DNA of 64,000 nt from Chaetorhynchus papuensis. Its lineage: Eukaryota; Chordata; Aves; Passeriformes; Rhipiduridae. Under the pieces are notes generated by a model. The model saw nothing but the letters and a program-made list of their open reading frames with translations, ran no database searches and was not told where the DNA came from. Made by a program: the position numbers and the translations under genes. Position 1 is the first letter of the stretch. The number at the start of each line of letters is the position of its first letter. The stretch lies in NCBI GenBank assembly GCA_013396525.1, contig VWYX01000206.1:47424-111423 (forward strand), written 5' to 3'. Of this stretch, positions 34,443 to 46,258 are shown piece after piece.

Positions 34443-34611
34443 CTTGATGAGAATCTTCCTCTTGAGCTGGTTTGGAGAGGGAAGGCCATCCGCAGAAATA
34501 TCGACTGGTTTGGTCAAGAGCATGTCCCCAAAGACCTTCTTGAAATTCTGAGCCATGTTCCTCTGCTGAGCAATGCTGCAGTGGTCCTCAATGGACAGAA
34601 TGACGGGGAAA
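34443..34611 (-). CDS. PLCG1: PLCG1 exon 13 (catalytic X box, E414)
   Basis: Encodes 407-462: FPVILSIEDHCSIAQQRNMA, NFKKVFGDMLLTKPVDISAD and PNQLKRKILIK. SIEDHCS carries the Ca2+ ligand Glu414. The codon split with exon 12 reads Asp406 where human has Glu, and Phe407 replaces Tyr. Confidence 0.97.
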
Positions 34612-35015
34612 CTGGGGGAAGGAGAAGGAGAAGAGCCATCAAAGCCAGCATGGGATCTGGATGGAACCAAGCACTACTGAGCTCTGTCTCACAGCCTGGT
34701 CTCTGTGCCCTCCAGGAGCAGCTCGCATCAACAGCCATCTGTGCTGCCTTGAGCACCCAGTGTAGCCACCCTACAGGAGTGCACAGGGTGGAGAAGGACT
34801 GGCAAACTACTGGGGGTTACCCAAAGCCCTCCCTCGCTCCCTCCCACAACATTTTTCTGGGGAAAATCTCCCTTTGGCTGGGAGACACGACACGCTTTCT
34901 TCCCACTGCATCCCAGGCCTTGCGCTGCAGCTCTGGATAAAGCTGAGCTTCACTTTGCTACAGCCTTAGCTCCACCCTCTCTCTGCTCTGCCAGCTGGAG
35001 TTCTGCTGTACTCAC

Positions 35016-35136
35016 TCAGAGGTGACAAAGGCGTGCTCCTTGATAGTGACCAAGACATCAGAGAACTTGATCTTGGTGGTTAAGGTGTGTCCGTGGTAGA
35101 TGACGGGCATGCCATCGGGACCGTCCCAGCAATCCA
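35016..35136 (-). CDS. PLCG1: PLCG1 exon 12 (catalytic X box, D367 and H380)
   Basis: Completes Leu366 and encodes 367-405: DCWDGPDGMPVIYHGHTLTT and KIKFSDVLVTIKEHAFVTS. It contains the Ca2+ ligand Asp367 and catalytic His380 in YHGHT. The catalytic motif is intact, so the enzyme should be active. Confidence 0.97.
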
Positions 35137-35474
35137 CTGAAAGAGACCCACAGGGGAAACTTAGCCCAAAGGCTGGAATACAGGCAAGACATGGACACGA
35201 GATGGACTGAGCCAAGTGCTGCTGGGAAATGTACTGGAAGGCAATGAAGGAGTGACGTGACCGGTGAAAGCCCTGATCTTTCTGTGGGACCAAAACCTTG
35301 GGCACAGATCACCCAGTCCCACAAAGCAAACAACCTCAGCTCTTTCTGCACATTATGGTGTTAATGTCTCCACCGGCCATGCCAACCTTCAGCTCTGCCT
35401 TCCTTGCAAAGCCTGCCCTGAGCACCACGAGCTGCCACGATGACGGAGACAGGAGGGCCAGCGGGGGTACTCAC

Positions 35475-35560
35475 GTTCGATGCAGCGGCAGCCCATGCGC
35501 AGGCAGCGGGCGTAGGCCTCCAGCGAGGACTCGCTCGAGAACTGATCCCCCGTCAGGTAC
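35475..35560 (-). CDS. PLCG1: PLCG1 exon 11 (catalytic X box, E365)
   Basis: Completes Thr337 and encodes 338-365: YLTGDQFSSESSLEAYARCL then RMGCRCIE. Glu365 is a Ca2+ ligand. It is identical to mammals over this stretch as far as I can tell. The donor is GTGAGT. Confidence 0.97.
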
Positions 35561-36353
35561 CTTCCAGGTGAGACAACACATCAGCACAGTGACAAGCCCA
35601 CTGTGGGCACAGGCATCTGCTGGGACATCGTGGACCTGCCTCTGCCACGTGGGAATGGCGGGAGTGGTGTTTCTCCACAGCCGCCGCCTTCCCTGGGCGA
35701 GGGTTCAGCTCTGCCCCTGCTGCAAGGGGCTGCCAGCACTTCTCTGAGGCTCAGCCCCGGCTCCTGAGATAAACCTCATTTAGCAGTATCAGCGTTGGTG
35801 CCACAAAGAGCCCCCTGTAGCCTGAGAGCAGGGTTAGAGCAGCTCTCACAGGCAGACAGGATCTCACTGCCTGCCCTCAGGGCTGCTCAGCTGGCTTAAG
35901 CTCCCAGTCCTTTAAATTCAGGTTAGCATGAACACAGAGCACAGGCAGAGCCTATGTGCACAGAAAGCAGTTCCTGCAAAATTATTCTAGCAGCAGAGAG
36001 TGGAAAATGGCCAATTTCAGCCTGATGGGGTTTATCACGTCTGTCCTCAGAGGCTCTGAAGAATGACATTGCTGATGGTGAGAAATTACCAGAGTGACAG
36101 CTCAGGATGTGAAGGCACCTGAAGGTCTGTGCAGATGTGTGCTGCTGACAACATCTGAGCAAAACATTTATGGCTAAATGACAGAAGGGAGGAGTGGGGC
36201 ACCAAGAGGAAGGTCTCTGATGTGCTGGCCTTGGTTTGGAAAAGCCCACTTGACCCATCACTGGAATCAGGCAAAGTCAGGAGAGTCCCACCCTGGCATG
36301 AGAAAAGGATGCTGAGAGCAGCTGGGTGGAGAGGGCCCTGCCCTAGTCCTTAC
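35561..36353 (-). other. PLCG1: PLCG1 intron 10
   Basis: 793 bases from GTAAGG to GGAAG on the gene strand. The acceptor of exon 11 (CCTGGAAG) has a poor polypyrimidine tract. No repeats or other genes are seen. Confidence 0.75.
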
Positions 36354-36472
36354 GTGTTGTGTGAGGAGGAGATCCAGTAATGGGAGAGAGGGTTGTTCAT
36401 GTTCTCCAGACACACCATGTCCAGTTGTGAGTTCCAGATGCTGTTCTCTTTGGAAAACAGGAAGGTGAGAAA
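36354..36472 (-). CDS. PLCG1: PLCG1 exon 10 (start of X box, H335)
   Basis: Encodes 298-336: FLTFLFSKENSIWNSQLDMV and NNPLSHYWISSSHN. His335 and Asn336 in SSSHN are catalytic and Ca2+-binding residues. The acceptor is a tandem GAGCAG; the distal AG gives the human register, and the proximal one would add a Gln. The donor is GTAAGG. Confidence 0.96.
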
Positions 36473-37145
36473 CTGCTCAGGAAGAAACAGAAATGTGTTA
36501 ATGATGCAGAGGAGCCGGGTGCTGTGGCTGAGCTTCACACGCATCCCCCGTTCTGTGCCAGCAGACACCCAGCACAGACTGACCGGGGCTGCCCTGCAAC
36601 AGCAGCTACCTGAGCCAGGGTGCTCCAGTGACCACAGCCTGGGCACTGCCACCTACCCACTAAGCTGTGCCAGATATCTGCGTGCCAGATCCTTTGACCC
36701 AGCTGGAGACAAATTAATGGCTCTGCATTTTATTTTACAGCTCACATGGCAAGCAATAGCTTACTAAGGCCATGTGGGTCAAGGGACCTCGGCTTAGTCC
36801 AGAGTGCCAGTAACATAGTCATCTCTCGTTGTTTTTAATCTTTTTTCAGCTCTTCTTGCTTTGAAGAGATCCTTACACACCCCAGGGCAGCCCCTCTCCC
36901 CCTCCAGATGAACTGCCTGGTGAGCACTCCCAGCTGCACACACTCAGCACAAAAGGACAGCCCAGAAGCCACTCCCTTTGCCAACCACGTCCATCTCCCA
37001 GGGCCACACAGCTCACGGGAGCTGTGACCCTTCCAGCACCCCCACCCTGCAGCCAAGGCACAGACAGCAGAGCTGGCACAGCACAGCACACAACGCACCA
37101 GGGACATCACCCCACTCCACACACACCACCTTCAAGGTGTCTTAC

Positions 37146-37247
37146 TTCATCCAGGGAGAAATAAGGCTCATCAATCTCCCTCAAAGGGTCTCTCAGGAAG
37201 TTGAACATGAATTCCTGTACCTGAAGGGTATCTGCAGCCCAGAGCTC
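37146..37247 (-). CDS. PLCG1: PLCG1 exon 9 (EF-hand to X-box linker)
   Basis: Thirty-four codons, 264-297: ELWAADTLQVQEFMFNFLRD and PLREIDEPYFSLDE, the last EF-hand helices before the catalytic barrel. Both borders are phase 0. The donor is GTAAGA. Confidence 0.94.
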
Positions 37248-38253
37248 CTGCAAAGCCCAGAGGAGACATAAAAGAAGCCATTTCAGAATGTATTACTGCA
37301 AACCACATGCAGCTCATCCAGTTAGAAGCTTTAACCATTAAGGAGGCGGTTTTTGATGCAAGACCATCTCTGCCAGGAACTCAACTGTCAGCACAAATGC
37401 TGGATAGCACACAAGGAGGAAATCTGCCCTGCTTCTGAGTGGGCTCCATTTTCTCGGTGCTGTGCGTTTTTCTCTCCGATAGCTCCTTTGAACACATCTG
37501 CCGTCCCTCCTCCCTCCGCAGCAGAAGCCAACCCAGCTTCCTTTGGCTCTCTCTCCCTGGGTTTGTTTTATTAGCCACCAAAACACTGCATCTCCCCACT
37601 GGTTAACTCCCTGCTGGCTGCAGACCACAGGCAGAGAGGTGGCAGTGGGGGACAAGGCAGAGCAGGAGCCACGAGCCACGGCAGTGCTTTTGCCAGCCAG
37701 CCCTGCCCTCCTGGAGGAGACCAGCAATGACACAGGAGCCTGGCAAGAGCCAAAGGGTCTGTGCTGCCCACAACTGCGCTGCTGGTGCCTGTGTGTATGT
37801 CTGCACCTGCATGTTGTGCTTGCTGAATGACCCAAGATTGCTTTTAAATTGAAAGATCAGCAGCTGAGTCCATCAGCTGCTCCTCAGGAACTGCTGACAC
37901 CTCCTGAGCAACAGGATGGACAGGACTTCTTGGCTGCAGCAAACCTTCGGTAACCAGCCGAGGTCACAGGCACTGGGTCAACCTCCACTGATCAGTTCCT
38001 GCCTCCTGGAACCCCCACTCCTCTCAGACCTCCTGGTTCCTTTCAGGCCAGGGTGCCCAGCTGAGTTCAGGTCTGCCCTCCCCAGCGCTTCCCCTACAAC
38101 ATCTCCCACTCCAGACCAATGTGCTGTGCCAGGCAGAGCAGCCCACAGCCAAACCATCCCAGCTCCACAGCAAGGCTGCCCTTGGAGCACAGGATCCCTA
38201 ATGTCACCAGTGCCTGCCCCGTTGTCCCTCCCCACTGCCTGTGTTGAGCTCAC

Positions 38254-38326
38254 CCTCTGGTACTCCAGCAAAAACTTCTGCAGCTCCAGCAGCGACACCC
38301 TGAAGTGCTCAGACCTTTCTCCACCC
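38254..38326 (-). CDS. PLCG1: PLCG1 exon 8 (EF-hand region)
   Basis: Its first base completes Arg (human 239). It then encodes 24 codons, GGERSEHFRVSLLELQKFLL and EYQR. EF-hand region, more divergent from mammals than its neighbours. The donor is GTGAGC. Confidence 0.92.
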
Positions 38327-39432
38327 CTGACAACCAGAGAGAGAGAAGCTTCAGTCACTCATGCAGCACATCATGTGAGATGCCACCTGCCTCCTCCCTG
38401 GCACGTGCAGCCAGATGTGCCCCGAGCATGCAGCACTGAAGGAGTGGAGTGGGATGAGCAGAGAGCTGAGGGGAGCAAACACATGTCCAACTCTCAGAAC
38501 CAGGGACTGCTCCAGGAGCAGTACAGGATTCACAATGACGAGGGCGTGACAAAACTGGTGAAGGGGAACTCAGGAAACTCTGGTGAAGGACAGCAAAAAC
38601 CATTAGAGGGACTGATTTGTAAAAAAAAAAAAAGAAATTAAAAAAAAAAAGGGTCTGGCTTGTACCTGAGCATAAAGAACTAAAGAGGGGCAGGGCAGTT
38701 AAGGGGTGACTGCACAGGACAGACCTACAGGTATGTAGAGAACATGGACTCAGGAAGGCAAGGCACAGGGAATGAGGAAGGGAACTGTTTGTAGCTGATA
38801 ATCCCAAAAGACTGGTCCATGACTGCTGTGAGCCACAGTGGACAGCCGAGGGCCATGTTGGGCACTGACACCACAAAACCCAAAGTGGACTGGGCAGTGC
38901 TGGCTGCCCTGGGCAGAGGGATGAGCCAGATGGTCTGTGGAGGGTCCTGACAACTCTTTCCTACGGTTAGAGGAAAAGAAGGAAACCCTTGGGAATGACC
39001 TGGACAAGTCAGTAAGTCTTTCACTCTTTAGCTCCTGTGTCTAAATTCAAGCTCTTTATGTCACAGCCAAGGTGTGCAGAGGGCAGGGAAGGGCACAGCT
39101 GGCAATGGCACCGGAGGCACTGACTGCGTGGGGAGGGCTCTGCAGCCACCATGAGCATAATCCCTGGGAGATGGCTCAAAGTCTGATCCCTTCACATCAA
39201 CCAATTGACCTGAGCTGGATCTCACTGGGATGTCTGGGAGGGAGAGAGCCCTCCCTGCCCTGAGCTGAAATGTCTACAGCAAAGATGCTTGTTCAGAGCA
39301 CAGAACCACAGGCAGCACAGGAGCAGGAGGAGTGCATAATGCCTCATCCCAACGTGCTGCTGCAGGCCCCAAAGCATGGTATGGAGCAAAAGGAAACAGC
39401 CCCTTCCCCAGCAAATACAGAGAATTATCCAC
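38327..39432 (-). other. PLCG1: PLCG1 intron 7
   Basis: 1.1 kb following the weak GTGGAT donor of exon 7. It contains an A-rich run (38619-38650 on the + strand). No second exon that could supply the four residues missing relative to mammals was found by eye. Confidence 0.7.
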
Positions 39433-39455
39433 CTTTCCAGGAACGGGACATCCAT
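39433..39455 (-). CDS. PLCG1: PLCG1 exon 7, 23-base micro-exon
   Basis: Encodes MDVPFLE plus two bases of Arg, matching MDLPFLE of mammals. The acceptor TTTTGCAG is good, and the donor GTGGAT is weak but is the only one that keeps phase with exon 8. The result lacks four residues (human 235-238, ASTL). A longer exon is unlikely, because the other downstream GTs are out of phase. Confidence 0.75.
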
Positions 39456-39614
39456 CTGCAAAAGAAGAAGCACAAGCATTAGGTTTGCACTTGGTAACTC
39501 CTTTACTCCCAGGAGACAAGAGCTCACCCGGAGGGTTAAGAAGTCAATTAACAGGGAATGCCCAGTAATAAATACGGTTTCTCCCTTCCCTCTCCTCCTC
39601 TCCTCAGCTCTTAC

Positions 39615-39698
39615 TGTTTTCTGGGCGTTGAACATCAGGCTGCGGTAGAGCTGTGCAAACTGCCCGTACGTGATATCCCCGTTCCTCTGCTCCACATC
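39615..39698 (-). CDS. PLCG1: PLCG1 exon 6 (EF-hand region)
   Basis: Twenty-eight codons, 200-227: DVEQRNGDITYGQFAQLYRS and LMFNAQKT. It is part of the second EF-hand pair. The acceptor is TTTTCAG, the donor is GTAAGA, and both borders are phase 0. Confidence 0.95.
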
Positions 39699-39841
39699 CT
39701 GAAAAGGAATTCAAACCCAGAGGTTTTACAGGGGCCACAGGTAACTCTGCATGGCTGAAGGAGTCTCTCCTCCCACCAGTATCCCCTGGGAAAAAAAGAA
39801 GAGGAAAAGGCCAAAACCTGTCCAGACTTAGCCTCCTGCAC

Positions 39842-40073
39842 AATGGCCTCAAGTTGTGCCAGGGGAGGTTTAGCATGGATATTATGAAAAATTCATGAAA
39901 ACAGTGGTCAGGCATTGGAACAGGCTGCCCAGGCAGTGGTGGAGTCACTATCCCTGCAAGTGTCCAAAAAACACGTGGCTGTGGCACTTGGGGACATGGT
40001 TTAGTGGTGGACATGGCAGTGCTGGGTAATGGTTGGACTCAATAATTCTAGAGGCCTTTTCCAACCTCAACAA
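39842..40073 (+). mobile_element. CR1 LINE 3'-end copy in PLCG1 intron 5
   Basis: About 230 bases with the familiar avian CR1 tail: GGCCTCAAGTTGTGCCAGG, GGCATTGGAACAGGCTGCCC, GGTGGAGTCACTATCCCTG, GGGGACATGGTTTAGTGGTG, then TGGTTGGACTCAATAATTCT and CTTTTCCAACCTCA. It is 5'-truncated, has lost the terminal octamer repeats, and lies antisense to PLCG1. This is the clearest interspersed repeat in the window and the main evidence for a bird (or other sauropsid) genome. Confidence 0.95.
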
Positions 40074-40765
40074 ATCTGCCACAGTCTCTGCTGGGGCCAG
40101 TGGGAGCCTGCAGTGCCCAGGACACAAGCACATCCTAAAATGAGTTCCACAATTCACCCACACGAAGGCATCACCACGCTGATAAAGCGTCACCACTTAC
40201 CTGAATAGTTACAAAAGGATAATTTGATTTTTTGTTTGCCCAGAGTATCTAAAGTGTCTGGAAACTGCAAGACCCAAAGTGTATGCTCTCCTTTGGATAC
40301 ACCACTCTTTGGCCTCGGAGTTTTGAGCTGGGTGGGAACAGCTGGTCATCTGGTCATCACGAGCTGACCCTTCATCCGCAGGTCAGTGGTGATGCTGGCA
40401 GAGCATCACTTGGTGGCAGTGGGTTGCAAGAGGCAGGATGCAGGACCTGGTAGCTGGTCTGCACTCTACCCCACCAGCACCAAGCCCGTGACTGGAGCCA
40501 GGAGCCACGAGGGGAGTGTGGGAGGCGGGGTGGGGTAAGGAGAGGGTGCTGGCCACAAATGGGCCAGGGTGTGGCACCCAGTGGGAGCTGGCACCTCTTC
40601 AGTCACCACCGTGGGTGGGGGCCCTCCCAGGAAAGGCTGGGAGGCTCTGCAATATGCAAACACTCCCTGGGAGTCTAACCACCAGCGGGTTTTGCTCAAA
40701 GGCAGGCAATGGACTGCCGAGGGTCCCCAGAGCTGAGGGGGAGAGCGGAGGGGTCACACACTCAC

Positions 40766-40850
40766 CGTGAGCCTCTCCCGCAGGAACCTCATGTTGGGGA
40801 CGCGGTAGTTGACCTGAGACAGCATGTTCTTCAGATCCTTGGCAGAGATC
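40766..40850 (-). CDS. PLCG1: PLCG1 exon 5 (EF-hand region)
   Basis: Completes Arg171 and encodes 172-199: ISAKDLKNMLSQVNYRVPNM and RFLRERLT. EF-hand 1-2 segment. The acceptor is AGCCAG and the donor is GTGAGT. Confidence 0.95.
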
Positions 40851-43800
40851 CTGGCTCGGCAGGGGAAAGAGGGGACACGTGTTCAGGGGGTCTGGGGTGG
40901 AGGGGTCTCACCCCGGGGCTGGAACACCCCATGCACGGAGAGGCTGTGCCCAAAGGGACACCGGCTGTGACACAAGGACGGATGTGTGACCCCAGAACGC
41001 TGCTGAGGCTGGGAACAAAGGCAGAACAGTGGGGAGGATGTGGGGAGCAGAGAGACATGTCTGCATGTCAGTGGGGACTGCAAACACTGCTCCTGCTGGC
41101 TCCTGACACAGCAGGGCGAGCCCAGCACCCTCAGCCCACTCGAGCTGATGGCACAGCTGACAGGCAGCACCCACTGCTTTAAAGGAATGACAAGAAAGAA
41201 GCATTTTTCAATTATCTGTGCCCCAACATGGATGCTGGGTGACCAACCCCCTTCCAAAAAACCCACTCCCTGGCCTGCTGGAGGAGGACAGGCTCTCTAA
41301 GTGGTTAGGACTTGGCTAATTTTATCTTAAGGAGAGGAAAAAGCCATTTTCAGTCCCCAGCCACAGGCACAGCACTGCCACGTCCTGCCCAGCTGGGCTC
41401 TCCCAGCCACACACGCTGCAGGCACAGAGCAGCCAGCGTGGCTGTGCTTCCCAGGGCCCTTCACACCAAATGTGCTGGTTCCTGGACCAGGGAAAGCTCC
41501 AGTGTCAACCCTGGGCAGGATCCCACACCCCAGCAGGCAGAGACAGGCAGGAAGGAGCTCTGGGCTGCCCCTGCCTGTTCCGGAGCTGTCCCCACATGGG
41601 GCAACAGCCCTGCAGCAAGGAAAAACGAGGATGCCTCCCATCTGCAGGATTTAGTAGCTGAGGGGTCTGTGTCCAATCATTTTCTGGCAGCTCCTGCCTT
41701 AAAAGCAAGTCCTGTGAGTCCACCCCTGCAATCACAGATGGTGCTTCTGTCCCCCACTGAGCACGTGGGAACACAGGATGCTCCCCATCCCACAAAGCGT
41801 GGGGAAAGTCCGATCCTGGAAATCCTCATGGCTTTGGGGTGCAAATACACAAATGCCACGGAAGATGTCCTGCACAGGGGATTTAAGCCAGGTGGTGCAC
41901 GCTGGTGTTCACATGTGAACCACATCTCCTTGACGCTCTGCCCTGAAAGCAGGGTGATCTCAAACAGCACAGGAAGGAGGAGGGATGGAGGGAGCTCCAC
42001 GGAGAGGGAGAAACCGGCTGGTGTCAGGCGCTGCAGAGACCAGGGCTCGGCAGCCGGCGGGACACAGAGAGCCCTTGTTCCTGGGCTCAGAGCCCTGGGG
42101 ACCGGACACACACGGCCAGAGCAGGACCTGGCCCAGCTCCTGTGCCGTGCCCAAGGCCAGCACCCAGCCATGCCAGGGCCTTGCAGGGTCCTGCCACTCA
42201 CTGGCAGAACAGGAAAAGAAAAAGAAGAAGAAAAAAAAAAAAGCTGGGAAATGGCCCCAGCCTCCCCTTCCCTCACAGCTGTACAGTCAGCAATACACAC
42301 TCAGCACGGGTATCCCCCCTGCACCTCCACCTCCCTGGGCAGGTAAAGTTATCCTGAGGGCTCAGAGCGAGTGTTCTGGGGAGAAGATCCTGATCTTTCC
42401 CTTCTCCAACACACCCAGCAGCCATGGCCATGTGCAGGGTGCTGTGTGACCCCCCTGGGCATGGGGTCCCAGCTATGGGGTCCTGGGTGACAGGGAAACG
42501 TGAGGAGCAAGCCAGGAGTACAACAAGAGATGCCCTCACATGTCAGGAACCACAGCACCTAAGAGTTGTCACGGGACCCCCAACACGACACCCAGACTCC
42601 CCAGGGCCATTCTGCAGCAATCCCGTCCTTGGTGAGAGCATGAGACTGCAAAAAAAAGCTCATGGAAAAAGAGCAGGAGGGGCTGAAGGAGCAGAACCAG
42701 CAGCAGAGGCATCCCTGGAGACGACACTCAGCTCTGGTGATGCTGAGCTGTTTCACAGGAGGTGCTGGAGCACAGCACTGCTCGTTGATGTGACGAGAGC
42801 AAGCCCTGTCAAAGCTGTGACCAGCATTTCCCTCTCGGCTGCAGGAGGAGGACAGGGTACGGAAGGATTTTATTTGCTGTGTGTTATTCATTGCGTTAAA
42901 GTGCTGGAGACCTTGAGTAAACAGCTTGGTAGTATTTTCAGACTAGAAAGTAAAAACAAAATAAACAAACTAATTTTTTTTTTCTACGGAACTTCTTTAA
43001 GGTTTCACGGCAAACAGGCCAGAGGCCCAGCCCTCACACAGGGGATGGAAATATTCCCCTGCCAGCCCTCAGTGCTGTAAATGCTGCTCCCAGCCATGGG
43101 CAGCTCTCCTGGCCAGAGGTGAAGCAGTCTCCTCCGCAGCAGTTAGGAAAAAAAACCCCAGCATCCTGTTATCCTCCTCTTTCCACCTAACCTCCCTTGG
43201 AAAAACAAATAGCCAAAGGCCCAGCAGCCAGTGAAAACAGCCACCATCTGCAGCGTGCTGGAAGGGACAGCCCGGCACCCAGCCGGGGAAGGCGGAAAGG
43301 AGAGGAAAGGGCTCCGGCACAAGAGGCTGAGGCATGGCGTACACAAATGCTGGGAATGATTTCTGCAGCTGCCAAAACCCTGCCTGTTCTGGAAAGGATC
43401 ACGGATGGTGTGCAAGTGCTTTTTTTTTTAAAAAAAAAAAAACCAAAAACCACAACTCACTGTTCCCTTTGAAAACCCACTTCCAGGCTGAGAAGCAACA
43501 GCAAAGAGCTCAGTGACATTAAATTTAATGCTGAAACGCCTCACAAGGGCCACGATTCAATCCAGGAGATGTTTTTGTCCCATAACTGTAGCCTCTACCT
43601 TGCAGAAAACACATGGATGCTTGTAAAATGTTTGTAAAATGGGAAGACCCCAAATCTTTCCACATCCCCTCTGCTGCTGTTTTTGCCCCTCTCACTGCCT
43701 GGGCTGGAGCAGCAGCTCTCCTAATTAAGGGTTTTGCACTGAAACCTCTCCCCGTGGTTGACAGGGAAGGAATAGATTGGATTTTGCTGCCTTAATTCTA

Positions 43801-45295
43801 AATGCTAATAGAAAGGTGCTATCAGTGGAAACAGCAGGGATGGAACAGGCTGGCTGTCAGCTCTGCTGACCTGCCTTGGGCAGACAGATCTGTACATGCA
43901 ATTTCTTTTTGTACTGTTGGGATGCCATTTCATCGGTTTTACTGCATAACCAGAAGGAAAAAAGGACCAATTATTCCCACTTTTCCTGCACTCCTCCTCC
44001 AAAACCTCCACACAGCTACCCCTGCACCTGCCTCAGTGCTCTCCACTGCGGAATTAGGAAACACTGTGCCCAGCCACCACTGTGTATACAACCCAAGCCT
44101 GGATTCCAAAGGTGTGTAGCATATGCAGAGCAGCTGCAACAGATTAAAGCTCCTCTCCTCCTCTTTCTGCCTCTGCGAGGATTTATCCCTCCTCCGCAAA
44201 ATCCCCGTGCACCCAGTGGTGCTCTCGTCACGCCACACTATAAATCACTGCAAGGGCAAAAATGTCCAGTGCAGCAGGATCTTCCCCATGCAACACTCCT
44301 GCCCTGCTCCTGGACAGCTTGAATTTATCCCCTGGCAGGCTGGTCAGGGCTGGCTGGCTGGCTGGCTGTCCTGGGAGGGACACAGCAAGGACAAAGCAGA
44401 GGATGCTCTGGACCCCAGTGTTCTGCAGTGAGCCCTGTCCAGACACCAGAGCACGGAAAGGGGGCAGGTGGGGCCCACACAGCAGCCAGGGGGGCAAGGG
44501 CTGATGCCCCCAGGGGAGCACATTAACATGGAAATCAATGCTGAAAGGTTAATGGGCTCAGTTAACATCACAGGGGAAAAGCTGTCCCAGGGATGAAAGG
44601 AGGCAAACAACAGCAGCCTCAGTAAGAGCAGGCTGGCAGCCAGCATGGGGAATGTAAAGCTGGTGATGGCAGTGAGACAGAGAGCAGAGCATGGTGGAAC
44701 TCACCTCCCCAGCAGGAAAATGTCTCCTCCCTTATCTCATGGTGAATCATGACCCAATTCCCTTCCCTCACCTCCTCACGACAGGTACAAGCATGACATT
44801 TTACTTGCTAGGACATCACTAAGCCCTCACTCACCCAAGAGCCCCACAAGCCAAGCAGTGGGATGGATGATCCATGGCCTCGTGGGCCTCAGAAAAGGGG
44901 AACAGAACAAACAGGGTGGAGAGGAATAAACACAACCCAGTTCAGCCCCGATGGGGTGCCCTTAACTGCCTCTTGGCTCTTTGATGTCTGCTTCCTTGGG
45001 TGGTGCCAGCTGGGGGGAAGGTGTTTCACAGCTGTGGGCTCTCAAGGTGTTACTGGGTCTAAACAGCTGAGAAATAGGTCAGGGAAACAAGACAGCTTTT
45101 TTATGCTTTTTTTTAATTCAGTGAAGATCAGCCAGGGAATTCTGGGACTTGGATTTAAGGTTCCTTGGAAATGAACATTAAAAGCCTAAAGAACCCAACA
45201 AAAAATCCAAACAAAGGCTGGGGTTTCAAGCCAAAGGTGAACCCTTCCAGCTCAAACCCTTCCCTGAACACGGCCGCAAGTTCCTCCCTCCTTAC
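40851..45295 (-). other. PLCG1: PLCG1 intron 4 (4.4 kb)
   Basis: Second-longest PLCG1 intron here. It holds purine-rich and A-rich runs (42208-42242, 43430-43442) and a (GGCT)5 run at 44348-44367. A 344-codon chance frame on the + strand (41312-42346) shows no domain and has no exon context. No interspersed repeat was recognised. Confidence 0.75.
44348..44367. repeat. (GGCT)5 microsatellite
   Basis: Five perfect tandem GGCT units in PLCG1 intron 4. Confidence 0.9.
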
Positions 45296-45343
45296 CTGTC
45301 TTCCCGGTTGCGATCCAGGGAGTAGAACTGCTTCCGGAGCCAC
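45296..45343 (-). CDS. PLCG1: PLCG1 exon 4 (PH to EF-hand junction)
   Basis: A short 48-base exon. It completes Arg155, then encodes WLRKQFYSLDRNRED (156-170) and two bases of Arg171. The acceptor is CCAG and the donor is GTAAGG. Confidence 0.95.
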
Positions 45344-45801
45344 CTGGGCAGGAAGGCACAAACAGGCACACGCTCAGCCCCAGCTCCTCAACAACCAGCC
45401 CATGCTCCAACCTCTCTCTGGAAGATGCTCAGTGCCACACCATCCGCTCCCACATCCCTCCTTCCCCCCAGAGAACCCGGCTCTGCCCCCTTTCCAGAGG
45501 CAGCCTACCCTGTTTTCGTACACACTCTGCTTTAAAAATGCCTCTGCACTGAAGTGCTACAGATAACACAGGCTGTGCACACAGGGAAACATCAATTTCG
45601 TGGTAAAACTCCTTCTCCCTGATGCATGAGAGCAGACTCTGGGGTCAACAGGATGAAGCCTCTGGAGTGCAGAGGCAGAAGTGCCGGGTCAGCGCGGCTC
45701 AGAGAGGGAATGAGATGTCACCGTGCTCACCTTTTTCTGTCAAAACAGACAGAAAGGGGAAAGAAGAAAACAAGTGCAGGAAAAGGACGAGTTTTCCTCA
45801 C

Positions 45802-45895
45802 CTTTCAATCTGCAGGGGGGTGGGTGCCCTCAGAGTGTCTGCCACCAGCCAGTTCAGCCCCTTGATCCACATATTGACCTCATCCTCAGAAGTGG
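45802..45895 (-). CDS. PLCG1: PLCG1 exon 3 (PH domain, C-terminal helix)
   Basis: Completes Ala124 and encodes 125-154, with TSEDEVNMWIKGLNWLVADT then LRAPTPLQIE, the closing helix of the N-terminal PH domain that helps target PIP3-rich membrane. The donor is GTGAGG. Confidence 0.95.
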
Positions 45896-46258
45896 CTGTG
45901 GGAAGTGCACAGGAGAAGTGGGAAGAAGGGACACAGAGGCTGCTCACCAACCCAAAACTCTTGGGACCACCCCCAGCACCTTATATCCCCTATTCCAAGC
46001 TTCAGCCCCTTTGCAGTAATATTTCCCCACCCAGCTCTGTCTGGCTCCTCTCCCTGGCAAGCTCCTGCTCCTCTCCAGTGGGATGGATGTGGCTGCCTGG
46101 ACCTCTTGCCCCTGCATGCCTCACTCCCTCCTCCTTCAGTTCCCAAGAAGCAGAACTCCTATCTCCGTCCCCAAGCAATGAGGCTGTTTAGCTCCTGTGA
46201 GGATGAAGTTCAGGCTCAGCCCTGTCCTGGCACAACCCCAGGGCCACGAGAGCTCTAC

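Noticed and set aside
41312..42346. 344-codon open frame on the + strand
   Set aside because: It lies wholly in PLCG1 intron 4, has no recognisable domain, ends in low-complexity Lys/Glu around an A-rich run, and has no promoter or splice context. A homology search would settle it.
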